From NCBI GenBank assembly GCA_023424015.1, contig JAFAEM010000007.1, positions 20,701 through 84,700 on the forward strand: a stretch of DNA of 64,000 nucleotides. Direction: 5' to 3'. The notes under the pieces are model-generated. The model had not been told where the DNA came from. It saw only the letters and a list, made by a program, of their open reading frames with translations, and made no database searches. The DNA comes from Bacteroidota bacterium. GTDB lineage: Bacteria > Bacteroidota > Bacteroidia > Chitinophagales > Chitinophagaceae. Positions 31,795 through 40,103 of this stretch are shown piece by piece (positions within the stretch are counted from its first letter, which is position 1; every line of letters begins with the position of its first letter). Made by a program: the position numbers and the translations under genes.

Positions 31795-32925
31795 TTAATG
31801 AGATTCGTGGCTAACCCAATTAACCCCGCGTTCGGCCAGGTAATTGATAACAAAATCAAAACAGGGTTTATTTTTTCCTACCAGTTCCGGCGGAAATACA
31901 CCTTTTTCCTTAAACAGACCATTCACCAGAAGGTTTACAGCCGCCGTGCAGGTGTAACCTGTTGTTCGCGACATGGAGGATGTATCGCTGGCCCGGTCAT
32001 ATTCGTCATAAAGATCATATACGATGGATTTGGGTGAGCCATCTTTTTCACCAGCCACAATTACTTTCATGACGGTAAATTCTTCATCGCCTGGTTGCAA
32101 CTTCCAGTCATTGATCAGGATATGTGAAGTAAACTCAAGCGGGCTTATCGAGACATCTTTAATGTGGATGGGCCGGGTATCGAAGAAGCCAGCCTGTTGC
32201 AGGGCAATCACCAGGTCGATATGCCCCGGAAAACGAAGGGTTTTCTCTTTCATATCAGGGATATGTTTCATGGTGTAGATCAATGAGCGAAGCCCGTCCG
32301 TGTTGAAGGCTTCCAACTCGCCTGCTTTGTCAAACCACATGATCTCGCGATCACTCAGGGCTGGCTTGGTAACAAGTAGTCCATTTTCTACCATGCGCGC
32401 AGGGCGTATATATTCCTCGATCACATCAATGGGTGAGAAAGGCGCTTTATAATTAAAGGGAGGTTTTTTATCTTTTGGCAAGCCGCCTACATAACATTCA
32501 ACGCGGTTCACCTTCATATCCTCGTTGTACCGGCCAATTATAAAATTGCTCATACCCGGCGCCACACCGCAATCGGTTATGACGGTTACCTTGTTTTTTT
32601 TGGCCAGCTCATCGAGTTGCAACGCGTCTTCCGGGAAAAAGGAAATATCAACAGTATTTTTGCCTGATCGGATAACGGCTTCAAGGGTTTTATATCCCAT
32701 AAAACCTGGGACAGCAGTCACGACCAGGTCGAATCCCTGAAGCAATGCGGGATAGGAACCGTAGTCGGAAAGATCAGTGGGTTTTGTAAGGACCTTTTGA
32801 TTCTTTTTATTTAACGTGTCCAGGTTTGTTGTATTCAAATCGAAAGAAACCACCTCGTGCTGGTTGCTAAGATCCAGAGCAATTGCCCGGCCTACCATTC
32901 CTGCGCCTAAAACCGCGACTTTCAT
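31795..32925 (-). CDS. Saccharopine-dehydrogenase-family oxidoreductase
   Basis: A 376-residue enzyme. The Rossmann NAD(P)-binding loop is at the N terminus (VAVLGAGMVGRAIALDLSNQ), followed by DCGVAPGMSNFIIGRY and the C-terminal saccharopine dehydrogenase domain. The family includes lysine 6-dehydrogenase and homospermidine-like enzymes; the substrate here is not certain. The start at 32925 is preceded by TACCTTTA (a near -7 box); 32964 would add an unconserved extension. The last codons (SHESH) derive from CACGAATCTCA, a word found in the intergenic repeats, so the C terminus seems to have been altered by repeat insertion. Confidence 0.85.
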   Translation of the reverse strand: MKVAVLGAGMVGRAIALDLSNQHEVVSFDLNTTNLDTLNKKNQKVLTKPTDLSDYGSYPALLQGFDLVVTAVPGFMGYKTLEAVIRSGKNTVDISFFPEDALQLDELAKKNKVTVITDCGVAPGMSNFIIGRYNEDMKVNRVECYVGGLPKDKKPPFNYKAPFSPIDVIEEYIRPARMVENGLLVTKPALSDREIMWFDKAGELEAFNTDGLRSLIYTMKHIPDMKEKTLRFPGHIDLVIALQQAGFFDTRPIHIKDVSISPLEFTSHILINDWKLQPGDEEFTVMKVIVAGEKDGSPKSIVYDLYDEYDRASDTSSMSRTTGYTCTAAVNLLVNGLFKEKGVFPPELVGKNKPCFDFVINYLAERGVNWVSHESH

Positions 32926-33006
32926 TCTCAGAAATTTTTGGGGTAAAGGTAGCGAATCCGTCACCGGCTGTCAGCCGGGCAGATTAACGACATTGTACGT
33001 TTATGA

Positions 33007-34410
33007 CTACATCGTTATCTCCATCACCTGGTTTGTCAGCCGGCTTTCTTCTGCTTTAAAGCACATGATATGACTTTCGATCGACGCGTCAATGGTTGAG
33101 GTAAGCAGGTTGGGATTATGCTGCGCAACCGCCTGGATCCAATCAGATACCATGCGCCAGTCGCCCCCACCATGGCCTTCGTTCTTATAATGGGCAACTT
33201 CGGTCGTTTTTGTATGCCAGGTCTTGGTTTTATTGGTGCGAAAATCGAAGATCTTGAACTGGTTCATATCACCTTCGAGATAACCCATGCTACCCATCAC
33301 ACGTGTGCGACGCCCACCAAATGGCGTAAAGGCTTCCATATTAAAAGTGGCAGTGACGCCATCGTCAAAGAGAATATTGGTGGTATAATGATCGCATTGA
33401 TCGTTGTCCATTTTATAGACACAACGACCGTAATCGGTGGTCTTCAGGTATTGCAGGATGGCTGCTGGTTGTTTGCTTTTTTCTTTTGGCAGATCAAAAA
33501 CATAAGTACGCTGCCGGTCGCGATGATAGATCTTGAGCGCAGAGTAGGGGCATTTATACTCTACCGGGCAACCATCAGTACATCTCTCTTTGCTACCCTG
33601 CGGCGCATTTTCTTTGGTAAACCATTTCAGGTTGCCAAAGGCCTGGATCTTTTTGGAATCCTTACCCAGCATCCATTTTAGCACATCCAGGTCATGACAG
33701 GATTTGGCGAGTATGATCGGTGTAGTGGTCTTACTGTTGTGCCAGTTGCCGCGTACATACGAATGGCTCATGTGTATATGGTCGATCGGTTCCAGGTGCT
33801 GCAGGCTGATCACTTCACCTATCGTTCCGCTTTGTATGAGTTCCCGGAGCTTTATAAAGTAAGGAGCATATCTTAATACATGACAGACGGCAACGATGCG
33901 ACCCGTTTTTTTGGCCAGGTCCAGGATTTCGCGGCATTCCTTCTCTGTAGGAGCGATCGGTTTTTCGAGCAATACATCGTAACCCATTTTTAAGGCAGCC
34001 ATGCAAGGCTCATAGTGCAGGAGATCAGGTGTGCTGATGATGACTGCATCCGCGAATTTGGGTTTGGAAAACACATCCTGCCAGTTGGCAAAACAATTTG
34101 ACTTCGGGATATTGTGCTTGGCCGCATAGCGTTCACTACGTAAATGGTTAGGGTCAGCGACACCCAAAATCTTTAATTGCTCGGGATACTCGATGGCATA
34201 ATCGCCGTATACATTGCCCCTGGCTCCTGCACCGATCGTGATCGCCGTTACAGGTTTGGATAATTGTTTGTAAAGAGGGTTGTCGGGAAGGATTAGTGGT
34301 TCACCCGTTTCATTTTTAGCCCAAAGCGAAAAAGGGAAAAACGTAGAGCCGATCCTGATACCAAATTGTTTCAATAGGTTCTTTCCGGTCGAAAGGGGGT
34401 TCATGTTCAT
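33007..34410 (-). CDS. Gfo/Idh/MocA-family oxidoreductase with a cysteine cluster
   Basis: A 467-residue protein. The Rossmann domain has ITIGAGARGNVYGDYA (about 57-72) and the conserved EKP (149-151). The catalytic-domain motif is CHDLDVLKWMLG (His239, Asp240). Unusually for the family, three cysteines lie in RCTDGCPVEYKCPYSALK (Cys277, Cys281, Cys287), a possible metal site. The N-terminal 50 residues form a leader with a hydrophobic part (IRIGSTFFPFSLW) but no twin arginine. Members act on sugars, inositols or glycosidic substrates through NAD(P); the substrate is unknown here. Confidence 0.87.
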   Translation of the reverse strand: MNMNPLSTGKNLLKQFGIRIGSTFFPFSLWAKNETGEPLILPDNPLYKQLSKPVTAITIGAGARGNVYGDYAIEYPEQLKILGVADPNHLRSERYAAKHNIPKSNCFANWQDVFSKPKFADAVIISTPDLLHYEPCMAALKMGYDVLLEKPIAPTEKECREILDLAKKTGRIVAVCHVLRYAPYFIKLRELIQSGTIGEVISLQHLEPIDHIHMSHSYVRGNWHNSKTTTPIILAKSCHDLDVLKWMLGKDSKKIQAFGNLKWFTKENAPQGSKERCTDGCPVEYKCPYSALKIYHRDRQRTYVFDLPKEKSKQPAAILQYLKTTDYGRCVYKMDNDQCDHYTTNILFDDGVTATFNMEAFTPFGGRRTRVMGSMGYLEGDMNQFKIFDFRTNKTKTWHTKTTEVAHYKNEGHGGGDWRMVSDWIQAVAQHNPNLLTSTIDASIESHIMCFKAEESRLTNQVMEITM

Positions 34411-34570
34411 ATTGGATGCGATTTTTACCAGGCGGCTTGTTAAAGTTACCTGCTTTATTCAAACGTAATCCGTCGCTGTATATTTTGCCGGGTGTTCAAT
34501 GTATTTAGCAATGGAAAAGCAGGCCAAACTTTCAGCCGTCCACATGGGTGCAAAAGTTTTAAGATAAACT

Positions 34571-35572
34571 TTAGTCGATAGCCGGAATATGCATGATCTC
34601 TTTCATAAATCGTCCCGATTCGGCTAATACCGTTTCCACATCCTTGGATTTTATGGCAGAACCGATCACATGATCACCGGCACCGGGCACAGGGTGTTCT
34701 CGTTTTAGACTGTCAGGTGTGCCTAACTGCCGGAACATCCGGGTCATGGCCGATACCTTTACCACTTTATCCTGGTGATCCTCGTCTTTGTAATAGTATA
34801 AAAGCAGTGTTGGCTGTTTGATCCTTTCAAAGACCGAAGCTTTCATGGAGGTTTCCAATAACTCTTCAAGTTCCACAGTCGATTCCATCCTGTAACGATG
34901 ATACCAGTATTTCTTATAGATCGCCGTGGTATCTGATGAAGTATTGTATTTCCCTTTTACCAGCCTGGCGATCTGTAAGCCCCAGGGATTGTTTAAAACC
35001 CAGGCATTCGGGTCATTGATTGCGATATTTGGTGACAGTAGGATGAGGCCAGCTATTTCCGGGTACTCCGCCGCGAGTTTGAGCGCGAGGGTGCCGCCGG
35101 TAGAAGTGCCGATCAATATTACTTTATCGCCGAGTTGTTTACCGATGGCAAAAGCTTCTTTCGCAGAGTTCCAGAGTTTCTCTGCCGTTAAGTTGACCAT
35201 AGGTTCGGTCGTTTCCAGGCCATGTTCCGCAAGTCTGGCCAGGTAAAGATTGCATCCGAATTGTTGGGCAAGCCTGGTATGAACCGGGTCACCTTCTTCC
35301 TGGCTGGCTGAAAATCCGTGGAGGTACACCAGGGACCATCCGGTTTTTTGTTTCAGCGAGTCATTTTGCCAGATGATCCTTGCTTCATTGTCTGGTTTTA
35401 TGTTATAAGCAGATTCCTGCTTACGTATGTATTTTTCAAGTTCAGGGAGTGCTGCCGGAACCGGGGGAAGCTCATTTATAAAAACCGGCTTGTCAGGGTG
35501 GGGGCCGAGGAAGTAAATAACGATTAGTACTAAAACAGTGATGCCTAACCCTTTAAAGAATTTCATAGACAT
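34571..35572 (-). CDS. Membrane-anchored alpha/beta hydrolase
   Basis: A roughly 333-residue protein with an N-terminal membrane anchor (LGITVLVLIVIYFLG) and an alpha/beta-hydrolase fold. The oxyanion region is VYLHGFSASQEEG, the nucleophile elbow is GTSTGG, and the catalytic His is probably in VPGAGDHVIGSAI. It resembles carboxylesterases and monoacylglycerol lipases. The start at 35572 was preferred because a TAGTTTTA box lies at 35588-35581; the ATG at 35581 would lie inside that box. It is divergent from typA. Confidence 0.82.
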   Translation of the reverse strand: MSMKFFKGLGITVLVLIVIYFLGPHPDKPVFINELPPVPAALPELEKYIRKQESAYNIKPDNEARIIWQNDSLKQKTGWSLVYLHGFSASQEEGDPVHTRLAQQFGCNLYLARLAEHGLETTEPMVNLTAEKLWNSAKEAFAIGKQLGDKVILIGTSTGGTLALKLAAEYPEIAGLILLSPNIAINDPNAWVLNNPWGLQIARLVKGKYNTSSDTTAIYKKYWYHRYRMESTVELEELLETSMKASVFERIKQPTLLLYYYKDEDHQDKVVKVSAMTRMFRQLGTPDSLKREHPVPGAGDHVIGSAIKSKDVETVLAESGRFMKEIMHIPAID

Positions 35573-35639
35573 GATTTCCATAAAACTACGCTAAAACGCT
35601 GTTTTTCTTTCAACAATGCCTTAATTAATGCCCCATTCC

Positions 35640-35671
35640 TTTGCTGCCCCCGTATTAATGCCGTAACTTTG
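35640..35671 (+). promoter_or_regulatory. typA promoter
   Basis: TTTG (35640-35643), exactly 20 nt, then TAACTTTG (35664-35671), 17 bp before the typA ATG. This is a full Bacteroidota consensus promoter. Confidence 0.8.
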
Positions 35672-35688
35672 CCGCCCGGAAAAAATAT

Positions 35689-37500
35689 ATGGAAATAAGA
35701 AACATAGCAATCATTGCCCACGTTGACCACGGTAAAACTACCCTGGTAGATAAGATATTACATGCTACCAAGGTATTCAGGGAAAACCAGGATACCGGTG
35801 AGCTCATCATGGACAGCAATGACCTGGAGCGTGAAAGAGGTATCACCATTTTCAGTAAGAATGCTTCAGTGACTTACAAAGGTGTAAAGATTAACGTGAT
35901 CGACACGCCGGGCCACGCCGACTTTGGAGGTGAAGTGGAAAGGGTTTTGAAAATGGCGGATGGGGTGTGCCTGCTGGTGGATGCCTTTGAAGGTCCTATG
36001 CCACAAACCCGGTTTGTATTGCAAAAAGCTTTACAACTCAACCTGAAGCCTATCGTCATCATTAATAAAGTAGATAAGCCCAATTGCCGCCCCGATGAAG
36101 TGCATGACGCGGTTTTTGAATTATTCTTCAACCTAGACGCTTCCGAGGAGCAGTTGGATTTCCCAACTTATTATGGGTCTGGAAAAAATGGCTGGTTCAA
36201 TGATTCATTGGAACCGGTTGACAATATCAATCCTTTGCTGGATGGTATCTTAAAACATGTGCCACCACCAAAAGTGAATGAAGGTCCCCTGCAAATGCAG
36301 ATCACTTCACTCGACTATTCATCTTTCCTCGGAAGGATAGCCATTGGTAAAGTGAGCCGTGGTACCATCTACGAAAACCAGCCGATTGCATTAATGCAGG
36401 CTAATGGCGTGATCAAAAAGATGCGTATAAAAGAGTTGTACGTGTTTGAAGGCATGGGCAAGAAGAAAGTGACTGAAGTTGTGGCCGGTGATCTTTGCGC
36501 TGTCGTCGGTATTGAAGATTTTAATATCGGTGATACGATCGCAGATGCTGAAACACCAGAAGCATTACCCGTTATCAGCGTGGATGAGCCAACGATGAAC
36601 ATGTTGTTCTCCGTGAACAACTCCCCGTTCTTTGGTAAGGATGGAAAGTTTGTGACCAGCCGTCACCTGCGTGACCGCCTGATGAAGGAAACTGAAAAGA
36701 ACCTGGCCTTGAAAGTAATGGATAGCGAAGATGGCGACAGCCTGGTTGTATATGGTCGTGGCATCCTGCACCTGGGTGTATTGATCGAGACCATGCGTCG
36801 TGAAGGATATGAGTTGACCGTAGGACAGCCACAGGTGATAGTGAAAGAGATTGATGGTAAAAAATGCGAGCCATACGAAACCCTGGTGGTTGATGTGCCG
36901 CAGGAATTTGCCAGCAAGGTGATCGACTTGGTATCACGTCGTAAAGGCGAGATGCTGATCATGGAAACAAAAGGTGAAATGCAGCACCTGGAATTCGATA
37001 TTCCGTCAAGAGGCCTGATCGGTTTGCGTACGCAAATGCTGACCGCAACAACAGGTGAAGCTGTGATGGCGCATCGCTTCAGCGAATACAAACCCTGGAA
37101 GGGTCCGATCCCCGGTCGCAACAATGGGGTGTTGATCTCAAAAAATACAGATAAAACAACTGGTTATTCGATAGATAAATTACAGGATCGCGGGACTTTC
37201 TTCGTGGATCCGGGCGAAGATGTATATGCCGGCCAGATCATCGCGGAAAATATTAAACCCGGCGACCTCGTGGTCAACGCGACCGAAGGAAAAAAACTCA
37301 CCAACCACCGCGCAAGTGGTAGTGATGATGCTACGCGCATTGCACCGAAAACATTGATGACCCTCGAAGAGTGCATGGAATATATCCAGCAGGATGAGTG
37401 CATCGAAGTAACGCCCAATTTCATCCGCATGCGTAAAGTAATTTTGGATGAAAACGAGAGGCAGAAGCAGAGTAAGAAGATGAGTGCGGAAGCGGTGTAA
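35689..37500 (+). CDS. typA: Ribosome-binding translational GTPase TypA/BipA
   Basis: A 603-residue GTPase of normal length. The G domain has AHVDHGKTTLVDKIL (G1), RGITI (G2), DTPGHADFGGEVERV (G3) and NKVDKPNCRP (G4). Domains II, III and V follow, and the C-terminal TypA-specific domain has EYKPWKGPIPGRNNGVLIS and LMTLEECMEYIQQDE. TypA binds 70S ribosomes and aids 50S assembly at low temperature and under stress. A strong promoter precedes it and a terminator follows at 37565. Confidence 0.97.
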   Translation: MEIRNIAIIAHVDHGKTTLVDKILHATKVFRENQDTGELIMDSNDLERERGITIFSKNASVTYKGVKINVIDTPGHADFGGEVERVLKMADGVCLLVDAFEGPMPQTRFVLQKALQLNLKPIVIINKVDKPNCRPDEVHDAVFELFFNLDASEEQLDFPTYYGSGKNGWFNDSLEPVDNINPLLDGILKHVPPPKVNEGPLQMQITSLDYSSFLGRIAIGKVSRGTIYENQPIALMQANGVIKKMRIKELYVFEGMGKKKVTEVVAGDLCAVVGIEDFNIGDTIADAETPEALPVISVDEPTMNMLFSVNNSPFFGKDGKFVTSRHLRDRLMKETEKNLALKVMDSEDGDSLVVYGRGILHLGVLIETMRREGYELTVGQPQVIVKEIDGKKCEPYETLVVDVPQEFASKVIDLVSRRKGEMLIMETKGEMQHLEFDIPSRGLIGLRTQMLTATTGEAVMAHRFSEYKPWKGPIPGRNNGVLISKNTDKTTGYSIDKLQDRGTFFVDPGEDVYAGQIIAENIKPGDLVVNATEGKKLTNHRASGSDDATRIAPKTLMTLEECMEYIQQDECIEVTPNFIRMRKVILDENERQKQSKKMSAEAV

Positions 37501-37507
37501 GCAATGA

Positions 37508-37542
37508 AGCTGCGAGCTGTGAGCGATGAGCTTCGAGCGTTG
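37508..37542 (+). repeat. Heptamer tandem repeat AGCNNNG x5
   Basis: Five perfect 7-bp steps right after the typA stop: AGCTGCG, AGCTGTG, AGCGATG, AGCTTCG, AGCGTTG. The fixed positions are AGC...G and the central bases vary. Confidence 0.75.
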
Positions 37543-37564
37543 AGAATTTCGATTGATAATATTT

Positions 37565-37590
37565 AAGCGTTCTATTTGGGCGCTTTTTTT
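37565..37590 (+). terminator. Intrinsic terminator of typA
   Basis: Stem AAGCG (37565-37569) with CGCTT (37581-37585), then a run of Ts to 37590. Confidence 0.75.
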
Positions 37591-37886
37591 ATGCAGTTCC
37601 GATATTCGTTGTGTATATGGTTGTGTGATTGGAGTTAATTATTGATATCGAAATTCCTCTTTACCTAATTGCCGCACAAAACGTCCCGATGGAACGCGGG
37701 GTGTCCCAAATTTTAAAATTCTGATGTCTCCTCTGTGAGCAAGTTAGCAGAAAAGGGCACGATGATTTTTATCTTATTATGCCGAAAGAAGGAAGATTTG
37801 TATATTACTCTTCAATCTACAAATAAATAGCAGGTACGTCCACATAAAAAGTAAGTTTTCGCCTGCTAGCAATAAAAGACACCTAC
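37591..37886. other. Intergenic stretch without a gene
   Basis: No reading frame with gene character was found. At about 37675-37718, AAAACGTCCCGATGG and CGCGGGGTGTCCC resemble the palindromic modules near 31 kb, perhaps as a worn remnant. The remainder is AT-rich and featureless. Confidence 0.4.
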
Positions 37887-38609
37887 ATGGCTGCCAGTAA
37901 AAGAATGTGTATTTTTTTGTTTCTTTTAGTAACAAAATTTGGATTTGCACAAGTGCTCTCACAACCATATGATTATCCCATCAAGCCGGGGTCAGAAAGC
38001 TGGCAGGCACTAAAAACCCATAAAGAAATGGTGCAGGTATGTCAGGTACCGGAAGAGATTTTGCAGCAACTTACAACACCGGCTTTATTGGAAACCTGTC
38101 TTTCCTATCCTTTGCTATTGGATATGTTTGCTTTTGATGATTTAAAGAAAGGGTTTGAGCAAACCCCTGGGGTTTAATGGTTATCAGTCATTTGGTTAAA
38201 AAACCAGACTTTGCTGATGTTCTGATTAAATATTACAAAAGCATTGACGTTGCCGGTGTTGATACTATGTCAATTTCTTCTATACGAGGTAAATTCTTAG
38301 TAAAATTGGAGCACTATTGAATTGTTTTTCTGAACAGACCATTTTATTAGTCAAATAAGGACCATCAACGACAAAGTGCTGCTCACATTGCTGATGGATA
38401 GACTAATCGTAAAAAATAGTTTATCAAACATATATGGATTAGTGGGAAAAACGACATTGGTTTATGCCATAGTCAGTATCGTGAATGCATTAGCTCCAGA
38501 TGAATTATTGAAAAATGATAAACTTAATAAATATAAATCACAACTGCATTTAACAGCTATACCTGATATAAAGGATGTTATTTTGTTGACAGAAACGCTT
38601 ATACCATGA
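37887..38609 (+). pseudogene. Frameshifted gene for a secreted Bacteroidota protein of unknown function
   Basis: The first frame (37887-38177) gives a signal peptide and a conserved-looking N terminus (YDYPIKPGSESWQALKTHKE and ETCLSYPLLLDMFAFD). The sense then moves to a second frame (GFNGYQSF at about 38175-38200), a third (KKPDFADVLIKYYKSIDVAG up to a stop at about 38320) and a fourth (about 38334-38609; NDKVLLTLLMDRLIVKNSLS ... DIKDVILLTETLIP). At least three shifts and one internal stop break a protein of about 240 residues. The last frame overlaps the next ATG by four bases, as an intact operon would. Sequencing error cannot be excluded, but repeated shifts favour real decay. Confidence 0.72.
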
Positions 38610-39280
38610 AAACATTTTTTGCAACGAAAAAATTTTTGAGCCCGGCCATCCTGCTCTTCGCCTTATGGGCAGTATTTGCCTGCAACAAGCCTGATAGCGA
38701 AACTTCCGATGGCAAATGCGCCGAAAGCCCGCTGGCGGAGCTTTCCTGGCTGAAAAATTTAACAGACAATAACGGTTCTTACACAATTTATGAGAACGCA
38801 TTTGTTTATTCTTATGTTTTCAAAGGCCGGCAGGTGATCTATTTGTGGAACAGTGCATCGTCCGACTCCCGGGAAGTGGTGTTTAATTGTGATGGCACTG
38901 AACTGATCCCGTTTAATTCGCCGGATGAGGCCTGGGATGAGTTTGAAAATAAAAGAACGGACGAGGTTTTACTCTGGCAAAAAACACCTGACCCCGCTGC
39001 CAGTATATGCGGCGTAAAAAACCCGTTGACTGGTTTACCCTGGCTAAGAAATTTAATTAACGGCAATGGTGCTTACAGGTTTCATAGGGGCGCACTGATC
39101 TACTCTTATCACTTTAAAGGTGAACAAGTGATCTATGTATGGAACAGGGCTGCATCTTACTCGCCGGAAGTTGTGTTTAATTGTGACGGCGCAGAGCTTA
39201 TTCCATATCCATCGTGGCCGGAATTAGAAGAGTTTAAAAATGAAAGAACAGATGAAATTTTATTATGGGAAAAAGAATAA
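38606..39280 (+). CDS. Lipoprotein with two tandem copies of a small domain
   Basis: A 224-residue lipoprotein (lipobox around FAC, Cys26). It contains two copies of an ~85-residue domain, about 38-125 and 133-224. Shared landmarks are SPLAELSWLKNL / NPLTGLPWLRNL, FVYSYVFKGRQVIYLWN / LIYSYHFKGEQVIYVWN, VVFNCDGTELIPF / VVFNCDGAELIPY and RTDEVLLWQK / RTDEILLWEK. Single-domain relatives are common in Bacteroidota, so an internal duplication is likely. It overlaps the upstream pseudogene by four bases. Function unknown. Confidence 0.8.
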   Translation: MKTFFATKKFLSPAILLFALWAVFACNKPDSETSDGKCAESPLAELSWLKNLTDNNGSYTIYENAFVYSYVFKGRQVIYLWNSASSDSREVVFNCDGTELIPFNSPDEAWDEFENKRTDEVLLWQKTPDPAASICGVKNPLTGLPWLRNLINGNGAYRFHRGALIYSYHFKGEQVIYVWNRAASYSPEVVFNCDGAELIPYPSWPELEEFKNERTDEILLWEKE

Positions 39281-39286
39281 AGAACT

Positions 39287-40052
39287 ATGAAGAAGTTATT
39301 TATCACCTGGCTAATCTGGCTACCTTTTTCTAATGCAGCCGCTCAATTTACCATCTATACTCCAAATGGTTCTACTGTTCCCAATGTCACAATAAACCCA
39401 GAAATGACACCTGCGGGGATTGCAGCGGCCAACGACTACGTTGATATTACATATCCTAATGCTACTAGGTTAGCGGATGCTTCTAACACCTATAATTGCC
39501 ATGCTTACTCATTTTATTTGACTGAGGGTGGCAATACCAATGCTTGGATAAACGCTTTTTTACCAACCATTTATTGGGATGACGAAAGTTATACTGAAGT
39601 AGTTGAACCACGGTATTATTCAAAAGTGACCTATGCCGATGAGGGTCACTCAGCAATAGCAACAGGTACAGCTGACGAGTTCATCTCAAAATGGGGTACT
39701 CTCCCTTTAATGAGACACCATAAAGATTATGTTCCTGAAGAATACCTTCCCTCAGATTTCAAGTACTACAATCGGAATTTTTCCATTTCCGGCCCGAATG
39801 CCATTTGTGCTACTGTTTCTGATCCGTATATTATTCCCGCGCTGCCTCCGGGCACGAGCTGATATTACCAAGAGGAAAGATGTAAAGGAACTGTGGATAA
39901 CAGACCGGTTGGGTAATGTCCGTTTTAAACAGAAATATAATGCCGGTCAAAAAAATGTCAGTATTAACATTTCTTCACTACCACCCGGCATTTATGCAGT
40001 GGTAGCTTCCCATGGTAAAAGCCAGGTTTCAGAGAAATTCATTAAGGAGTAA
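39287..40052 (+). pseudogene. Gutted T9SS-secreted protein: N-terminal domain joined to a sorting tail by deletion and frameshift
   Basis: The first frame (39287-39862) encodes a signal peptide (FITWLIWLPFSNAAAQ), a domain with YNCHAYSFYLTEGG and EGHSAIATG (a Cys-His pair reminiscent of papain-like folds, unproven) and the beginning of an Ig-like module (SISGPNAICATVSD ... LPPGTS), then stops. Another frame continues from about 39852 with a complete T9SS sorting tail (ELWITDRLGNVRFKQKY ... SLPPGIYAVVASHG). The Ig-like middle has been lost and the frame shifted at about 39850-39875. The N-terminal fragment may still be made, but without a T9SS signal it would stay in the periplasm. Confidence 0.75.
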
Positions 40053-40103
40053 CAAAAATTGAATTCCAATGACTGGGAACGCATATAGGCATTCCGGGTG
40101 ATG

